In this document: piece by piece, positions 10,583-23,009 of the stretch
Numbering within the stretch: the stretch's first letter is position 1
Layout of the letters: every line of letters starts with the position of its first letter
NCBI GenBank assembly: GCA_033439765.1
Contig: JAULSN010000006.1
Coordinates: 1,240,001-1,304,000 of the forward strand
From: Lasiosphaeria ovina
Taxonomy: Eukaryota; Ascomycota; Sordariomycetes; Sordariales; Lasiosphaeriaceae
Direction: 5' to 3'
Length of the DNA stretch: 64,000 nucleotides
Notes under the pieces: model-generated
What the model saw: the letters and a program-made list of their open reading frames with translations, nothing else
The model's database searches: none
Told to the model about the DNA's origin: nothing
Position numbers and translations under genes: made by a program

Positions 10583-13030
10583 CTTCCAAGAGAACTTGCG
10601 GCGCTCATGGGCAGATCGGACGGGAGCCTAGTCTACGCCCCAGTGTTACCTCGAGCTAATTAGATAAAGGGGAAGGAACTTTGAGATGAAGGCGTCAAAA
10701 ATTGCGGCATTGACGCCTGCCAAGTGGTGCGTTGTTAGAGACGGGCAGGCAGGAACATCTCATTGAGGTGGATCCTCGACAAGGTACGGTGTAAGTATAC
10801 TGTCCGTGGCTCAGGTATTGGAGGTGGTCGTTGCTTCCGTCTCCAAGAAACATCAAGGTTTCCGCGCCAATTCTTGCCCGAAACATCGTGTCCACCTCTA
10901 GCCCCGGGAATCTGATTGGTCTTGGGCAGCGTACATGTACAGTACGGGGACATCCAGGGTACGGGTTTTACGGGCTACGGAATACGGGCTAGTGAGCTTT
11001 GGAATGCACTCAACCTAATCTTGTGTTACCTGCTTACATTGGTTAGGAGGGGAATAAGCTCAAATCACTCCCTGTTCCCTGTCATCAGTTTAACCCAGGC
11101 ATTGGCAAAGCTCGCAAAGAAGCTCACGCGGTTGACGTGATTGGTTGCCGTCTGCTGTCAAGTCAGTTAGGATTTATACCTCAGGCACTGAGTATTTGTG
11201 CCTTACGTAACAGACACACCCAAGCTGGCACACTCGGTACGCAGTATGGTACTGTACAGTACGTAATAAGGTTTCTTGTGCAACCTCAGACTGTCCCAGT
11301 TCAGGTCTGGGGCCTCCTTTCCTCCTTCCTTTCCTCTTGATTCTTAATAACTTTACCTTTTGCACAACCAACGGTGCATATGCCGTGGGTGAGTTTTTGA
11401 CGGAATTGGAGGTAGGTAAGGCGGTGTACAAGACTTGAAGCTATCTGCAATTCTGTACCTATCTGTACCTTTTGTACATTATAGATTAAATGCACGAGCA
11501 AGATCAAGCACCCTCTCTGTTGTGAGGGGTTGCGACCATTCAAGGTAATTAAGTTACCTATTGTTACCCGGAGTGCCAGGCAACAGGCGTCTATTTTGTG
11601 TGCCGGTGTAGCAGTAGATAGCAACACTCTCAGCTCTCTACCTCATCATTATCCCGTTTCAAATCTGACGTGGGCGCGGGTCGCAAGGATAATAAATAGA
11701 ACCAAATGGTGTCTCTCGGGGTGGGACCTCCCGGTTGGCGCCATCTAAGTCGGCTTATTACTGCCGGCATAGGCGCGAACGGTGTCCAGAGCCCAGACAC
11801 CAGACGCTGCTCCCTTGCAACGAACTTTGGTACGTGGTAGTATTCTCGCAGGGGGTTTCCGGCTCGACCCCTTGCGGAGTGTAGGCAGCAGATCTTGTCA
11901 AAAAAGATCCTATCCCACCCCTTGCCAGCATGGGTATTCCCAAGAATAACGACTGGCGAATCAAGACGGCCTGTCCAAGTTGCGAAGTCCAGGTTCGCTG
12001 CACCGTCGCCGCGTCTGGTAAGACGGTTCCGTTTTGCCGGTTTTCTCGGGCCGCACAGTAGAAGCATACTCATCCTCACCCACATCCACGATCCATGATC
12101 CATGTACCCCAGGCTTCGCGTTTCACGAGGTCGCCGAACAACAGGCAATCGCCGTAGCTCTGCATTATACATACACATTGCTCCTTCTTGCGCTTACAAC
12201 GAATGGGATGGTCTCCTGAGCGGACGTAAGGGGCGTGGGGGTGTGAGACGGGATGTTTTGGCAAACTGGATCCTCATGCTGCATATTCTCGACATGATGC
12301 AATGTTTCGAACTGGATGAAAGCAGCTAGCAGTAGCGAGAAGTTGGGGGTGGGGGAAGAAATAGACATGTTGCCTGCCGGAGAGAGCAGGGGCAGATCGA
12401 ATTTGTGTAGTTCGACGGACCAACAGCCAGCCGACCGTGCACGATTCCGGGGAGTTGACCAAAAGGGGAAATAAGATGCTTGACAAATGCTTGAGTAAGA
12501 GAGCCGTGGTGAGGACACGTTCAAGCCGCCATGCGGGAAATACAAATCCGAGCCTCCGATCGGAGGTTCGGCCTGTCAGTCAGTCTGTCCGTCCGTAGAA
12601 CCAACCACCTAAAGAACGACAGGATTGGAAAGGGGTGGTGTATGCGGTGCGCCTCATCCAACGTACAGAGCACTTACCCCTTGTAAGTTGTAAGAGGCTG
12701 CCCTAGATCCCTAGTCTTTATTAACGGGGAAACGGTCTTCGGTAAGCCAAGTCAGGCTGTCACTTTGGATCATTGCTGAGTGGCTTAATAAGCTGAAAGC
12801 TGATTGTTATTGTTCGGTCGACGGTGTGATTTGCTTCGTTGGTCCAGTACTTCATGCGAGCGGCATTCCTCGTAGCTGAGTAATCTTGGCTTGTTCGTCT
12901 CAGTAACGACACAAGACTCCGCAATATCTCCGGACAAATAACCCTCCATACCATGTATGCCTAGTGAAGGAAAAGCCGCAGCAAATCACGACAACAACCG
13001 GCTGACAGCTGCCCCCCCCCCCCGGCTTAC
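10583..13030. other. 2.4-kb intergenic region, nothing recognised
   Basis: This is the upstream region of the PrpF gene and 3' region of the six-hairpin gene. It has short TACCT/AGGTA-type repeats and a 12-C run at 13012-13023. No coding exon, tRNA or transposon feature was recognised. Confidence 0.4.
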
Positions 13031-14316
13031 TCACCACCAACATACCCGTCGCGAAACGCTGGGAACTGTTAGCAAGCCACTTCTCTTATGGGGTTCAGAA
13101 CGATCATGGCTCCAGCATACTGACCTCCAGGTATTAGCGCCGAGGCATACATGACGAGCGAGATAGGACGAAGATCTTCCTCAGCCGAACCATAGAGGTA
13201 TTTCTGCCAGAAGTCTATAACAGCGGCCACGCGCGCTGTCAACTCGTCGTCGATCCCAAAGCATTCGAGACCCAAGCAAGCCCTAAACTCTCGAAAGGCC
13301 AGCCGGCGGGCCGGTTCCCTTGCCATCAGCCCGTGTTTCTCGTCAAGAATGATACGTGCCACCTCGAGACTCTGAATGTCCAGCACCCTCGCCCAGTCTT
13401 CGTCCAAAAAATGGCACATCCAAAGCCCCATTCCCAGGTCAAGCGGGTCGCTGCTGGTCCGCATCTTGCCCTCGCGGCTTATGAGCTGGCGGTAGTCGGC
13501 AATCTCATTGTTGAGGACACCCGGGGGCCCATGGAGGTGCTCTGCAGTGCCCTGAAGTAGCCGGTAGACTACAAAGCCCGTGGCCGCATCGAGATGGCCC
13601 TCGGATGGCACAAGGACATTTTCCATATCGGTTGATACCTTCCAGACCATGCGAAGGCCGCCTGCTCCCTTACGCAGGACAAAATGGGGATGGACAGCCT
13701 TGGCCAGCTGGACAGCAAGCTGGTTGTATTTCTTGTCGCCAGATGACAAGGCTACACGGTTCAAGGCAAACATCCACAACGTAAGGTAGTGGTGATATTG
13801 GCCATCACCGTCGCTTCCATGAGCCTCGAACTTGCCAATGCGGAGCCCGCCCTTGAGAGGTTCTGCATCAGTGGCCCGCGGCAGTCGGGCAGTACCATCT
13901 AGCGTCCTCCCGAGCACATCATGAGCTGTGACCGCGAGCCGTTTGGCCAAGGTTAGATAGACGGGCGACGCCGTCTCCTTGGACAGGGTAATGAAGTTAA
14001 TAAGGCCAAAGGCATCTGTCCACAGATATCGGCCGCGATGACCGCCCGCCCCAGGCTTGTCTGGCGGTGTCCAGGCGGCGGCAGCCTCTTCCGACAGATG
14101 ATCTAGAGGTCCGTAGACAAGGCTCGACGCTTCCGCTTAAGGGGGCCATGGTTGTCGTGAGGCATCGAATACTCCGCAGCATGGGCAAGAGACGGGTCGC
14201 GTGCCAGCCAGTCTCTCGTGATTTGCACGAGCTGCGTTGCCTGACGCTGCGTTGCGTTGCGCAAAGCTACAAAGCATTGTAGGCCACTCAGATCAAGGAA
14301 GGGCGGGGGTCGTCAT
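13031..14316 (-). pseudogene. Six-hairpin-glycosidase-like protein, frame apparently broken twice
   Basis: The main open part (14130-13125) encodes an alpha/alpha-barrel-like protein. Conserved-looking segments include GHRGRYLWTDAFG, GQYHHYLTLWMFAL and SEGHLDAATGF, as in fungal 'six-hairpin glycosidase-like' proteins of unknown substrate. Two breaks are seen. A likely start (ATG at 14316, MTTPALP) is out of frame with the following LDLSGLQ...RDWLARDP stretch. The segment ending PHDNHGPLKRKR (about 14130) is out of frame by one base with the continuing SLVYGPLDHLSEEAAAAW. Each break needs a single-base change, so this is either a recent pseudogene or has two sequencing errors. At the 3' end a 59-bp intron (13124-13066, ending CTAACAG) joins ALIPG to a short last exon ending at 13031; without splicing the frame would stop at 13069. 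The hydrolase role is inferred from fold only. Confidence 0.55.
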
Positions 14317-15215
14317 TGTTCTCTCGACTCGGCACACCCATAGACGTCACACTGACGACGAGGCCACTCGTGCGCTTGTTGGCAGTGTAGATCCCCAATC
14401 GCTTCAGCATCACTCGATGGACACACACTGTCGACACTTTGGCTCATGCTCGACTTTCCTCATCGTCGTCTGCGACTGGGTGGAGCACGAATTGCCAGGC
14501 ATCAGGTGGGAATATCTGGACTGGACTGTTACACCGTTGCACAAGAAATTTGGACGTTGAAAACGAGCATGTTCACCAAGAACTGGACAGTGCCAGCAAG
14601 AAGGAAGGGAGGCCCAAACAGAAATAAAAGGCGCCCGAGAAGGAACAGTCCAAGAAATACTTGGTGGGCAAGGTGGGTTATGTATTGCACTAGCACAGAT
14701 ATGGCTAGCGTGGTAGATCCACGGCCCTTCATTGGCCAATAATCACACTGGTACCTTAACAACGTTCCCCGCGCACTTCCTTGCGAAGGTTGTTCTAGGG
14801 CCTTCTGGAGACTGCGGGATGATGTCTCGAATCCTCTTGGAGCTGTGAGCACCATCATCCCACTTCCTTTGGCTGCCGCCTCGGGCATCAAGACGGAGCT
14901 GTTCTCCTTCCAACTCCCCACCAGGCACTTGCATAAATTTGCTGCCCTCGCTCTTCCCCCTCTACTGTCTCCTTCTTCTTTCTCACTGAGACACAATATC
15001 AAAAACGGATGCATACCGAATTACCAAATTGAACTGCCTTCTGCCTGCAGCTTTCAGTTTTGGAAAGAAGCCTGACGTCACCCGAGCTTCCACTACAACA
15101 ATACACCGCAACAAAACAATCCAGTCTCGCCTACCAACATATTTTGCGAAACGACCACAGCCTAGAGCGACTTTCAACTTGATCGAGACATTTGTCTCGC
15201 GACATCCTAGTCAAG
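14317..15215. promoter_or_regulatory. Divergent upstream region of the six-hairpin gene and hsp98
   Basis: The 0.9-kb space between two diverging genes includes the heat-shock promoter region of hsp98 and probably a long 5' leader rich in pyrimidines (about 14940-15190). No coding exon is supported. Confidence 0.5.
14793..14810 (+). promoter_or_regulatory. Possible heat-shock element upstream of hsp98
   Basis: Four 5-bp-spaced units, TTC-GGG-TTC-GAG, follow the nTTCnnGAAn array layout bound by Hsf1. Two units match perfectly and two are partial. It lies about 420 bp upstream of the hsp98 start, which fits a heat-shock promoter. The match is imperfect and could be chance. Confidence 0.35.
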
Positions 15216-17999
15216 ATGAACTCAAAGATGGAGTTTACGGACCGGGCCAAGAAGGCGTTGGAAGACGCCATGGTCCTCGCCGAGCAGTATGCGCACTCCC
15301 AGTTGATGCCAATCCATCTGGCCGTCGCCCTTCTCGACCCCCTCCCAGACCAGAGCAAGGACCAGCAGAATGCGCCGCCGGGGACCACAAGCACCCTCCT
15401 GCGGCAAGTCGTTGAGCGAGCCCACGGCGACCCCCAGCTTTTCGACCGCGCCTTGAAGAAGACCCTCGTGCGCCTGCCCAGCCAAGATCCGCCGCCCGAG
15501 AACGTCTCCATGGCGCCTTCTTTCAACAACGTGCTCCGCAAAGCCATGGATCTCCAGAAAATCCAAAAGGACACATACATCGCGGTTGACCACCTCATTA
15601 CCGCCTTGTCGGACGAGCCTTCGATCCAAGCGGCCCTCAAGGAGGCCAACATTCCGAAGCCCAAGTTGGTTCAGGACGCTGTGCAAGCCATCCGTGGCAC
15701 AAAGCGTGTCGACTCCAAGAATGCCGACACCGAGGAGGAAAACGAGAATCTTGCCAAATTCACCATCGACATGACAGCCATGGCGAGGGAAGGCAAAATC
15801 GACCCCGTTATTGGCCGTGAGGAGGAGATTCGGCGCGTGGTCCGGATTCTCTCCCGCCGAACCAAGAACAACCCCGTGCTCATTGGCGAGCCAGGTGTTG
15901 GCAAGACTACAGTCGTTGAGGGTCTCGCGCAGCGCATTGTCAATGCCGACGTTCCCGACAATCTGGCACACTGCAAGCTGCTGTCTCTCGACGTCGGCGC
16001 GCTGGTCGCCGGAAGCAAATACCGAGGAGAGTTCGAGGAGCGCATGAAGGGAGTCCTCAAGGAGATTCAAGAATCAAAGGAGATGATTGTTCTCTTTGTC
16101 GACGAGATCCATCTCCTGATGGGTGCCGGTTCCTCGGGAGAGGGCGGCATGGACGCGGCCAACCTGCTGAAGCCCATGCTCGCAAGAGGACAGCTTCACT
16201 GCATTGGCGCAACCACCCTGGCCGAATACCGAAAGTACATTGAGAAAGATGCAGCTTTTGAGCGTCGTTTTCAACAAGTTCTCGTCAAGGAACCGTCGAT
16301 CCCTGAGACCGTCTCGATTCTGCGTGGCCTGAAAGAGAAATACGAAGTCCACCACGGTGTCAACATCACCGACAGCGCCATCGTGGCTGCTGCTACGCTC
16401 GCGGCTCGGTACCTAACCCAGCGGAGATTGCCGGATTCGGCGGTTGATCTGATCGATGAAGCTGCCGCCGCCGTCCGCGTAGCGCGAGAGTCGCAACCGG
16501 AGATTATCGACTCTCTTGAGCGGCGATTGCGGCAGCTGAAGATTGAGATTCACGCCCTATCCCGTGAGAAGGACGATGCTTCCAAAGCACGCCTCGTTAT
16601 TGCGAAGCAGGACGCCGAAAATGTCGAGGAGGAATTGCGACCACTCCGCGAGAAGTATGACCGGGAGAGACAACGGGGCAAGGATATCCAAGAGGCGAAG
16701 CTGAAGTTGGAAAACCTCCGAGTCAAAGCCGAAGATGCCAGCAGAGTTGGAGACCACAGCCGCGCCGCCGATCTCCAATACTACGCCATTCCAGAGCAGG
16801 AGCAAGTCATCAAGCAGCTTGAGAAGGAAAAGGTGGCGGCCGACGCGGCCCTCAACGCCGACGCGGCCGACACTGGCGGTGCTATGGTTACCGACATTGT
16901 CGGCCCTGACCAGATCAATGAGATCGTGGCTCGTTGGACTGGCATTCCGGTGACACGACTGAGGACTTCGGAGAAGGAGAAGCTCTTGCACATGGAGTCT
17001 GTGCTTGGAAAGATTGTGGTGGGACAAAAAGAGGCTGTGCAGTCGGTGTCCAATGCCATCCGGCTCCAGCGGTCAGGTCTTAGCAACCCGAACCAGCCGC
17101 CGAGCTTCCTCTTCTGTGGTCCGTCTGGTACCGGCAAGACGCTGCTCACCAAAGCCCTGGCGGAATTCCTATTCGACGACCCCAAGTCAATGATTCGGTT
17201 GGACATGTCCGAGTACCAGGAGCGACACTCTCTCAGCCGAATGATTGGTGCCCCGCCAGGCTACGTCGGACACGATTCCGGTGGTCAGCTGACCGAGGCA
17301 CTCCGTCGCAAGCCCTTTTCTATCCTCCTGTTTGACGAGGTCGAGAAGGCTGCGAAGGAAGTCTTGACGGTTCTTCTGCAACTCATGGATGACGGCCGGA
17401 TCACTGACGGTCAAGGACGTGTTGTGGACGCGCGGAACTGCATCGTGGTCATGACGTCGAATCTCGGTGCCGAATACCTCGCCCGCCCGAACGCCCGGGA
17501 TGGCAGAATCGACCCGACGACACGAGAGCTCGTCATGAATGCGCTGCGCAACTACTTCCTTCCCGAGTTTCTCAACCGCATCAACTCGATCGTCATCTTC
17601 AACCGTCTCACTAGGCGCGAGATTCGCAGGATCGTCGATCTGAGGCTCAGCGAGATCCAAAAGCGGCTGTACGACAACGACCGAAATGTCACGATCAGTG
17701 TCTCGGACGAGGCCAAGGACAAGCTTGGGGCTGCGGGCTACTCGCCAGCGTACGGCGCGAGACCGCTCCAACGTCTGCTCGAGAAGGAGGTGCTCAACCG
17801 CATGGCGGTTCTGATCCTCCGCGGCAATATCCGCAACGGCGAGGTTGCTCGCGTGGATGTTGTTAATGGCAAGGTCACGGTCCTGAGCAACCACACGGCG
17901 AGCGATGATGAAGATGAGGAAATGATGGTTGATGAAGAGGATGATGCGATTGAGGAGATCGCGCCAGACTCGATGGATGAGGACATCTACAACAGCTAG
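15216..17999 (+). CDS. hsp98: ClpB/Hsp104-family disaggregase (Hsp98)
   Basis: This intronless gene of 927 residues encodes the cytosolic AAA+ disaggregase that, with Hsp70, pulls proteins out of heat-induced aggregates. Visible parts are the Clp N-domain repeats (residues ~5-150), NBD1 with Walker A GEPGVGKT (224-231) and Walker B VLFVDEIH, and the coiled-coil middle domain (~410-530, [16 protein letters not shown]). NBD2 follows with Walker A GPSGTGKT (635-642), the pore loop GYVGH and the arginine-finger region, and the tail is acidic ([14 protein letters not shown]...). The start at 15216 gives [15 protein letters not shown], the usual Hsp98 N-terminus; an upstream in-frame non-ATG stretch is not needed. 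The absence of introns suits a heat-shock gene, because splicing fails under stress. A possible heat-shock element lies upstream. Confidence 0.96.
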   Translation: MNSKMEFTDRAKKALEDAMVLAEQYAHSQLMPIHLAVALLDPLPDQSKDQQNAPPGTTSTLLRQVVERAHGDPQLFDRALKKTLVRLPSQDPPPENVSMAPSFNNVLRKAMDLQKIQKDTYIAVDHLITALSDEPSIQAALKEANIPKPKLVQDAVQAIRGTKRVDSKNADTEEENENLAKFTIDMTAMAREGKIDPVIGREEEIRRVVRILSRRTKNNPVLIGEPGVGKTTVVEGLAQRIVNADVPDNLAHCKLLSLDVGALVAGSKYRGEFEERMKGVLKEIQESKEMIVLFVDEIHLLMGAGSSGEGGMDAANLLKPMLARGQLHCIGATTLAEYRKYIEKDAAFERRFQQVLVKEPSIPETVSILRGLKEKYEVHHGVNITDSAIVAAATLAARYLTQRRLPDSAVDLIDEAAAAVRVARESQPEIIDSLERRLRQLKIEIHALSREKDDASKARLVIAKQDAENVEEELRPLREKYDRERQRGKDIQEAKLKLENLRVKAEDASRVGDHSRAADLQYYAIPEQEQVIKQLEKEKVAADAALNADAADTGGAMVTDIVGPDQINEIVARWTGIPVTRLRTSEKEKLLHMESVLGKIVVGQKEAVQSVSNAIRLQRSGLSNPNQPPSFLFCGPSGTGKTLLTKALAEFLFDDPKSMIRLDMSEYQERHSLSRMIGAPPGYVGHDSGGQLTEALRRKPFSILLFDEVEKAAKEVLTVLLQLMDDGRITDGQGRVVDARNCIVVMTSNLGAEYLARPNARDGRIDPTTRELVMNALRNYFLPEFLNRINSIVIFNRLTRREIRRIVDLRLSEIQKRLYDNDRNVTISVSDEAKDKLGAAGYSPAYGARPLQRLLEKEVLNRMAVLILRGNIRNGEVARVDVVNGKVTVLSNHTASDDEDEEMMVDEEDDAIEEIAPDSMDEDIYNS

Positions 18000-18618
18000 A
18001 GTATGTTGTCAGGACGATAGCGGATAAGTTGAGGGGATTTCTGAGGGGGGTGCGGCACTAAACTGCGAGGTATTGGCATAAAACCCGCCACGGCGGGACA
18101 TGACGATTATGAGAAGCAATGCCACATCCCATTCATCTTTTTTAAGGCACGGTTGTTCGTTTGCGAGGCATGGCCTAGGCCTGGGTACCGTACTCGGTAT
18201 CCATTTGGAGTCAAATAAATATGGGGCTTCCTTGATAGAGGAACATGTATGTAGAGACAGCCCAATGCATCACTAGAAATAGGGACTCAAAAATGAATAG
18301 GCATTTCGCCTCACTAAAGGTATCAAGTTACCTAAAGTTGCATTTTGTGATTCGTGAACTTGACGCATTAGGTACACAACTTACATTCAAGGTGGTGTTG
18401 CAGCGGCCAGACGGACTCTGGCAGGAGGCAGAGAACTAGCTGATTGAGCCCCATATTTCCCCCCCAATCAAGAGCTTCAATTCAGCGTGCTGGCCCCAGC
18501 GCCCAAGAAATGACACGCCAAAATCTCCCAGCGGCCGGCGCGCAAACTCGAGGCTCCAGATTGATCAGATCAGCGCCGAGGAGAGACGCAGCAGCGGCGG
18601 CCAACGACACAGCACGCC
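18000..18618. other. Intergenic region hsp98 to mL67
   Basis: This region holds the 3' end of hsp98 and promoter of the mL67/Mhr1 gene. It contains short AGGTA/TACCT-like repeats around 18180-18210 and no supported gene. Confidence 0.45.
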
Positions 18619-19792
18619 ATGAACTACTACTGCAGCGCCCTGCGCGCGTCGTCATCGGCGGCGGCGGCGACAGTGTCAGCGGCGGCCGTGGCGGTGGCGA
18701 CCAGCTCGCCGACGACGACAGTAGTATGTCGGCGCTACCTCTCCCTCTCCCTCTCCCTCTCTACAGCCACCGCATCTCGCTCCTTCAGCACCACGCCGGT
18801 GCGCCCCAGGAGGAAAGAGTCGCACGATACAAAGTCTCACCCGCGCGGCCACGGCGAGCAGATCTGGGTGTGGACCCACATCGAGGAGGGCCGCATCATC
18901 TACTCCCTCGAGCCGTTATTGAAGGTGCGGCTGTCTGCTTTTTTGTCCCTCTCCCCGGCGGCCCGCTGCTCCTACCCTCTGCCGGAAGCAGTTGCTTGTG
19001 CATCCGGAGGGAGTTTGGCATCGCTGACGCTGGCTGCAGCCCATCAAAGCCTTCGAGCAGGTGCCCTTCACGGGCAAGAAGCTGGTGCCCGCCAAGCTGC
19101 GCAAGGACTACTGGCGGCCGATGGCCTTGATCGACTTTAAATATAACCCGGAGGCGGCGGCAAAACCGCCATCTATAGGCAAGGACACGATGGGGCTGGT
19201 AGGGCGGTCGGTGTATCAGAAGCTGCGCGAGCTCAAGCTGCGCCACGACCTCGAGTGGGACGACGAGCGGCTGATCCAGATGAAGAAGCACGACCGCGGC
19301 GTCGAGCTCAACGACCAGAGGGGAAACAGTGTTGCCGACATTTCGGCCGTCCTTGGCGGCATCGGCAAGGGCAACAAGATGTGGTACTACCCGGTGCCGG
19401 AGAAGCCCAAGAAGGAGAAGCCCAAGAAGGAGGCCAGCATCACCAAGAAGAAGGCCGCTGCGCTTGACGACGCAGCTGCGGCAGGTGAGGCGGGTTCTGA
19501 GCCGGTAGCGAAGCAGGATGCGGTGGCAGCCGCCGAGGTCGAAGAGGCGGTGGAGGCGGCGGAAGCGGAGGTGGAAGCGAGCCCGAAGGCGTCGGCCGTC
19601 GTCGAGACGGTGACACCCGAGGAGGAACGCGTCCTGCAAATCCACCGCGCCACCATCTACTGGGCCAACGAGGAGGACAGGCACTGGGCCGCCGAGTGGC
19701 CGGAAAACGTCACGCACGTCGTGGGGCCGCTGCGCTTGCCCGGCCACAGGCTGAAGATGCACGAAAGACAGGCTGCTCTGGAACTGGCATAG
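18619..19792 (+). CDS. mhr1: Mitochondrial large-subunit ribosomal protein mL67 / Mhr1
   Basis: Two exons, 18619-18924 and 19040-19792, flank a 115-bp intron with a weak GTGCGG donor and CTGCAG acceptor; the product is about 352 residues. The N-terminus is Ala/Ser/Arg-rich and reads as a mitochondrial presequence (RSFSTTPVRPRRK). The conserved Mhr1 core follows: HGEQIWVWTHIEEGRIIYSL, then VPFTGKK...PAKLRKDYWRPM and GRSVYQKLRELKLRHDLEW. In yeast this protein is both a mitoribosome large-subunit component and a recombination/transcription factor for mtDNA. Residues ~250-320 form a Lys/Ala/Glu-rich linker, after which a conserved C-terminal helix (ATIYWANEEDRHWAAEWP) returns. A (CTCTCC)n microsatellite lies inside the presequence coding region. 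Family assignment rests on these segments. Confidence 0.85.
18739..18762 (+). repeat. (CTCTCC)n microsatellite inside the mL67 presequence
   Basis: About four hexamer units encode alternating Leu-Ser in the putative presequence of mL67. Because units are six bases, length changes keep the frame. Confidence 0.7.
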
Positions 19793-21251
19793 TAAGCCCC
19801 TCGAGCCAGGCCACTTACTTGGAGGCTTTGGGGGATCTGTTTTCTACACATGAACATAGGTAGGTATGGAACGGACGCACGGAGGGAGAAGTAAAACAAC
19901 AAATGTATTATTGTATGTACAAAGAGACGAACCAAGTCAGTCCCCGTGTATTTCTAATGTAGCCAGCCCCTGGACAAAGTAAAGTAACAACGGACTCAAT
20001 GGGGGCCTTTCAGGTTGGGTTCGATATTTACAGAGGATGCCAGTTCCTTTCAGTATTTTTACTCGGTACCGGCGGGACAGCTGCGACGGACGGGGCGGCA
20101 GCGGTTCGTGCAGCTAGGATGTTTCCAGGACACATTCTAGGAGAGTCGCCACAGTATATCCTTAGTAACGCCAAGGAATGTTTGAATGACACGACAATTG
20201 GTCAATTTTTCCTTCTTTTCTTTCCGTTTTCTATCACCAGACGCTAAAACTATTAATCATTCCCAATTCATTCATTGCTTTCCCCCACGGATCCGTCTGC
20301 CACGTGCCTTATTCGTCTGAAAACGTGGAAAATCTTCATGCGGCAGTTCGCATCAGCCCAAAAAAAAAAAAAAAAAAAACCTTGAAGCGGCAACGAAATT
20401 CAAGATTCCCATTACGTGAAACCCCACAAAAAGCCCGCAGTGCAAGACAAGGATCATGACAGTTCGCTATGTAATGGAAAACACGCACTTTCGTCCGTCT
20501 CTTCTTTCTCTGGGAGGCCCTTGGAGGTAAAAAGTCATTGAACCAACCGATGACGTTGCTTGCGATGGCCGCGGCGGGGGCGGCTAGGTTGGATAGGGGT
20601 AAGGGCAACAAAGTTTCTTGGCATTTAGAGTAGGGGGACGGGGAAAGCACGGGATCGTAGTTCACAGCTCGACACTCCCACGGGTATCCCAACATACCTA
20701 CCTAATTACCTACCTACCTTGGTTGAAATAGGGCAAAGTGTAAAAGAATGGGCACCGGATGGGGTAATGATAATACCTCAACTGCCTCGGCTGCCGCCCC
20801 TCTCCTGCTATGGAGACAGATCCCCCCCCCCCCCGAAGACATATCCGTCCATGATGCCTTTTTGTTGGAAAAGGAAATTAATTAATTGGCTGAGGAAAGT
20901 ATAAGAATAGCTCTGCCGGGGTCTGCGGGAAGAGAGAAAAGTTAAGATATAGAACCGAACCAGAGCAGCTTTCGTCCACAACCTTGTGACTTTCGGCTAC
21001 CTTGCCTTTTTGGTTGTCGTTTAAACTCGGCCCTGCTCGCACACACCAGGCACTCCCTCTTTTGTCTTCTTTGACTGCTGCCATTGACGTAGCCACTTCC
21101 ACTTCTCGCCCACTTACCCATACCTACACATTCCTTACCGCGTTTGCCAATGGTAGGTACCTGTCGACGCGGGAATATCTCCATTTAATACCTAGCTAAC
21201 ATCTTAAATAGCAAAAGAAAAGATAAATAAGAAGCAAAGAAGCAAGGCAAC
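19793..21251. other. 1.5-kb intergenic region, low-complexity tracts
   Basis: This contains an A run (about 20361-20379), TACC repeats (20696-20717) and a 13-C run (20822-20834). It includes the leader of the downstream sulfotransferase-like gene. No supported coding sequence. Confidence 0.45.
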
Positions 21252-23009
21252 ATGTCTTCCAAGCCCATCTTCGTGGCTACCCACCCGCGGGCCTGCTCAA
21301 CGGCTTTTGAACGGGTGTGTACCTATTTTAACCAGAACAGATCTCGAAATCTTCTTTTTTTTTAAAAAAAAAAAAAAAAAATAAAAAAAAAGAAAAGAAG
21401 ACGAGAAAAAACATCCCCGAAAGGAGGAGCGTAACTAATGTCTTCCCCCTCCTCGGCCTCCGCCTGCTTTCTCCGTAGGTTTTCATGACGAGACGAGACA
21501 TTCTGCACTGCGTCCACGAGCCCTTTGGCGATGCCTTCTACTACGGCCCCGAGCGGCTCAGCTCGCGCTTCGCCGACGACGCCGAGGCCCGCGACAAGAG
21601 TGGCTTCGCCAACACCACGTACAAGACTATCATGGACAGCCTCCAGCGGGATATTGCCAACAAGGTTCGAGCCACCGGACTTTAATTTTCGTCACTCCAC
21701 TTTTCATGCCGGTTTTTCCTCTTTCTTTGCTATTGTCTTGTCACAAAGTCTGTGGATTTGCCAATTGGAGGAGAGAAATGCGGGAGACGGGATGTCTACC
21801 TAGTAACTCGTCTGGCAACTTATGTTCCCATTTCGAGCGCAAGTGCGCTCGGAGATCGTAGGTAAAGGGGGACAGAGGAAACTTGTTTACATAACTTGTT
21901 TCGTGCCCCTAAATCACCCCAAGCGGTGCAATACATGCAAACGGCTACCAGTCTGGACCCCCTTTTATGACAAAGGGGAAGTCCTAGACTTTAGTCTTTG
22001 TTTACAACCCCTGGCAAACACACCTATAGCCTTACCATTAGCATCTGCCGTCACACGTATAAAAGGCAACCCACTCACACACCCGGCAGGACAAGCGCGT
22101 CTTTATCAAGGATATCGCGCACTACCTGCTGCCGCCAAACGGGCAGCCAGCCACGATTGCGCCGTCGCTGCTGGGTCCCTCGTCGAGCGAAGCGGTCAAC
22201 GGAGCGACAGCAACAACAAAAACAACAACAGCAGACGAGAGCAAAAACCCGACCGTGGTCCCGACGGACTTGCTGCGGCAGTTCCACTTCACGTTTCTGA
22301 TCCGCCACCCGCGCCGCGCCATCCCGTCGTACTACCGCTGCACGGTGCCGCCGCTGGACAAGGTGACGGGCTTCTACCACTTCATGCCGAGCGAGGCCGG
22401 CTACGACGAGCTGCGGCGGTTGTTCGACTACCTAAGGGACCAGGGCATCATCGGGCCGGACGTGGCCACGTCCGACGGGAAGCCGCCAGCGGCATCGTCG
22501 AGCAGTGACAGTGGCAGTGACAAGGTCACCGTGACCGTCGTCGACGCCGACGACCTGCTCGACCAGCCCGAGGACGTCATCCGCGCCTACTGCGCGCAGG
22601 TCGGCATCGACTTCTCGCCCACCATGCTGCGCTGGGAGGACCCCGACAGCCACGCCGAGGCCAAGGCGTCGTTCGAGAAGTGGAACGGCTTCCACGATGA
22701 TGCTATCGGCAGCACCTCGCTCAAGCCCCGCGCCCACGCCGCCGTATGTATTCTCTCTCTTCGGCCCATACACACGCATACATGTACACATATGTGTATA
22801 GATGTGTATATGCCAGGTATAATATCCATTGTATGAAGAAAGTTAACTAACCCACATGGTGGCACCCGCAGAAAACACCCACCGCCGAGGAAGAGGACGA
22901 GCAGTGGCGCCAGAAATTCGGCGCCGACGCCCAAAAGGTCATCCGCGCCTGCGTCGACGCCAACGTCCCCGACTACGAGTACCTCAAGTCGTTTGCCATG
23001 AAGTTTTGA
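21252..23009 (+). CDS. Sulfotransferase-like P-loop protein
   Basis: Four exons, 21252-21314, 21479-21664, 22090-22743 and 22872-23009, give about 346 residues in one frame. The N-terminus begins IFVATHPRACSTAFERVF, in which the Pro-Arg-(Ala)-Cys-Ser-Thr loop matches the 5'-phosphosulfate (PSB) loop of sulfotransferases. The segment FLIRHPRRAIPSYYR near residue 150 matches the 3'-phosphate-binding region. Fungal relatives are usually annotated as P-loop hydrolase or sulfotransferase-family proteins of unknown substrate; PAPS use is inferred, not shown. Exon 3 includes Thr/Ser/Asn-rich inserts (~residues 107-130 and ~205-220) that look like lineage-specific expansions. The second intron is long for this window (425 bp) and has a non-canonical-looking GTTCGA donor, so the exon 2 to 3 junction is the least certain. 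The C-terminus ends in a conserved-looking EYLKSFAMKF. Confidence 0.75.
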
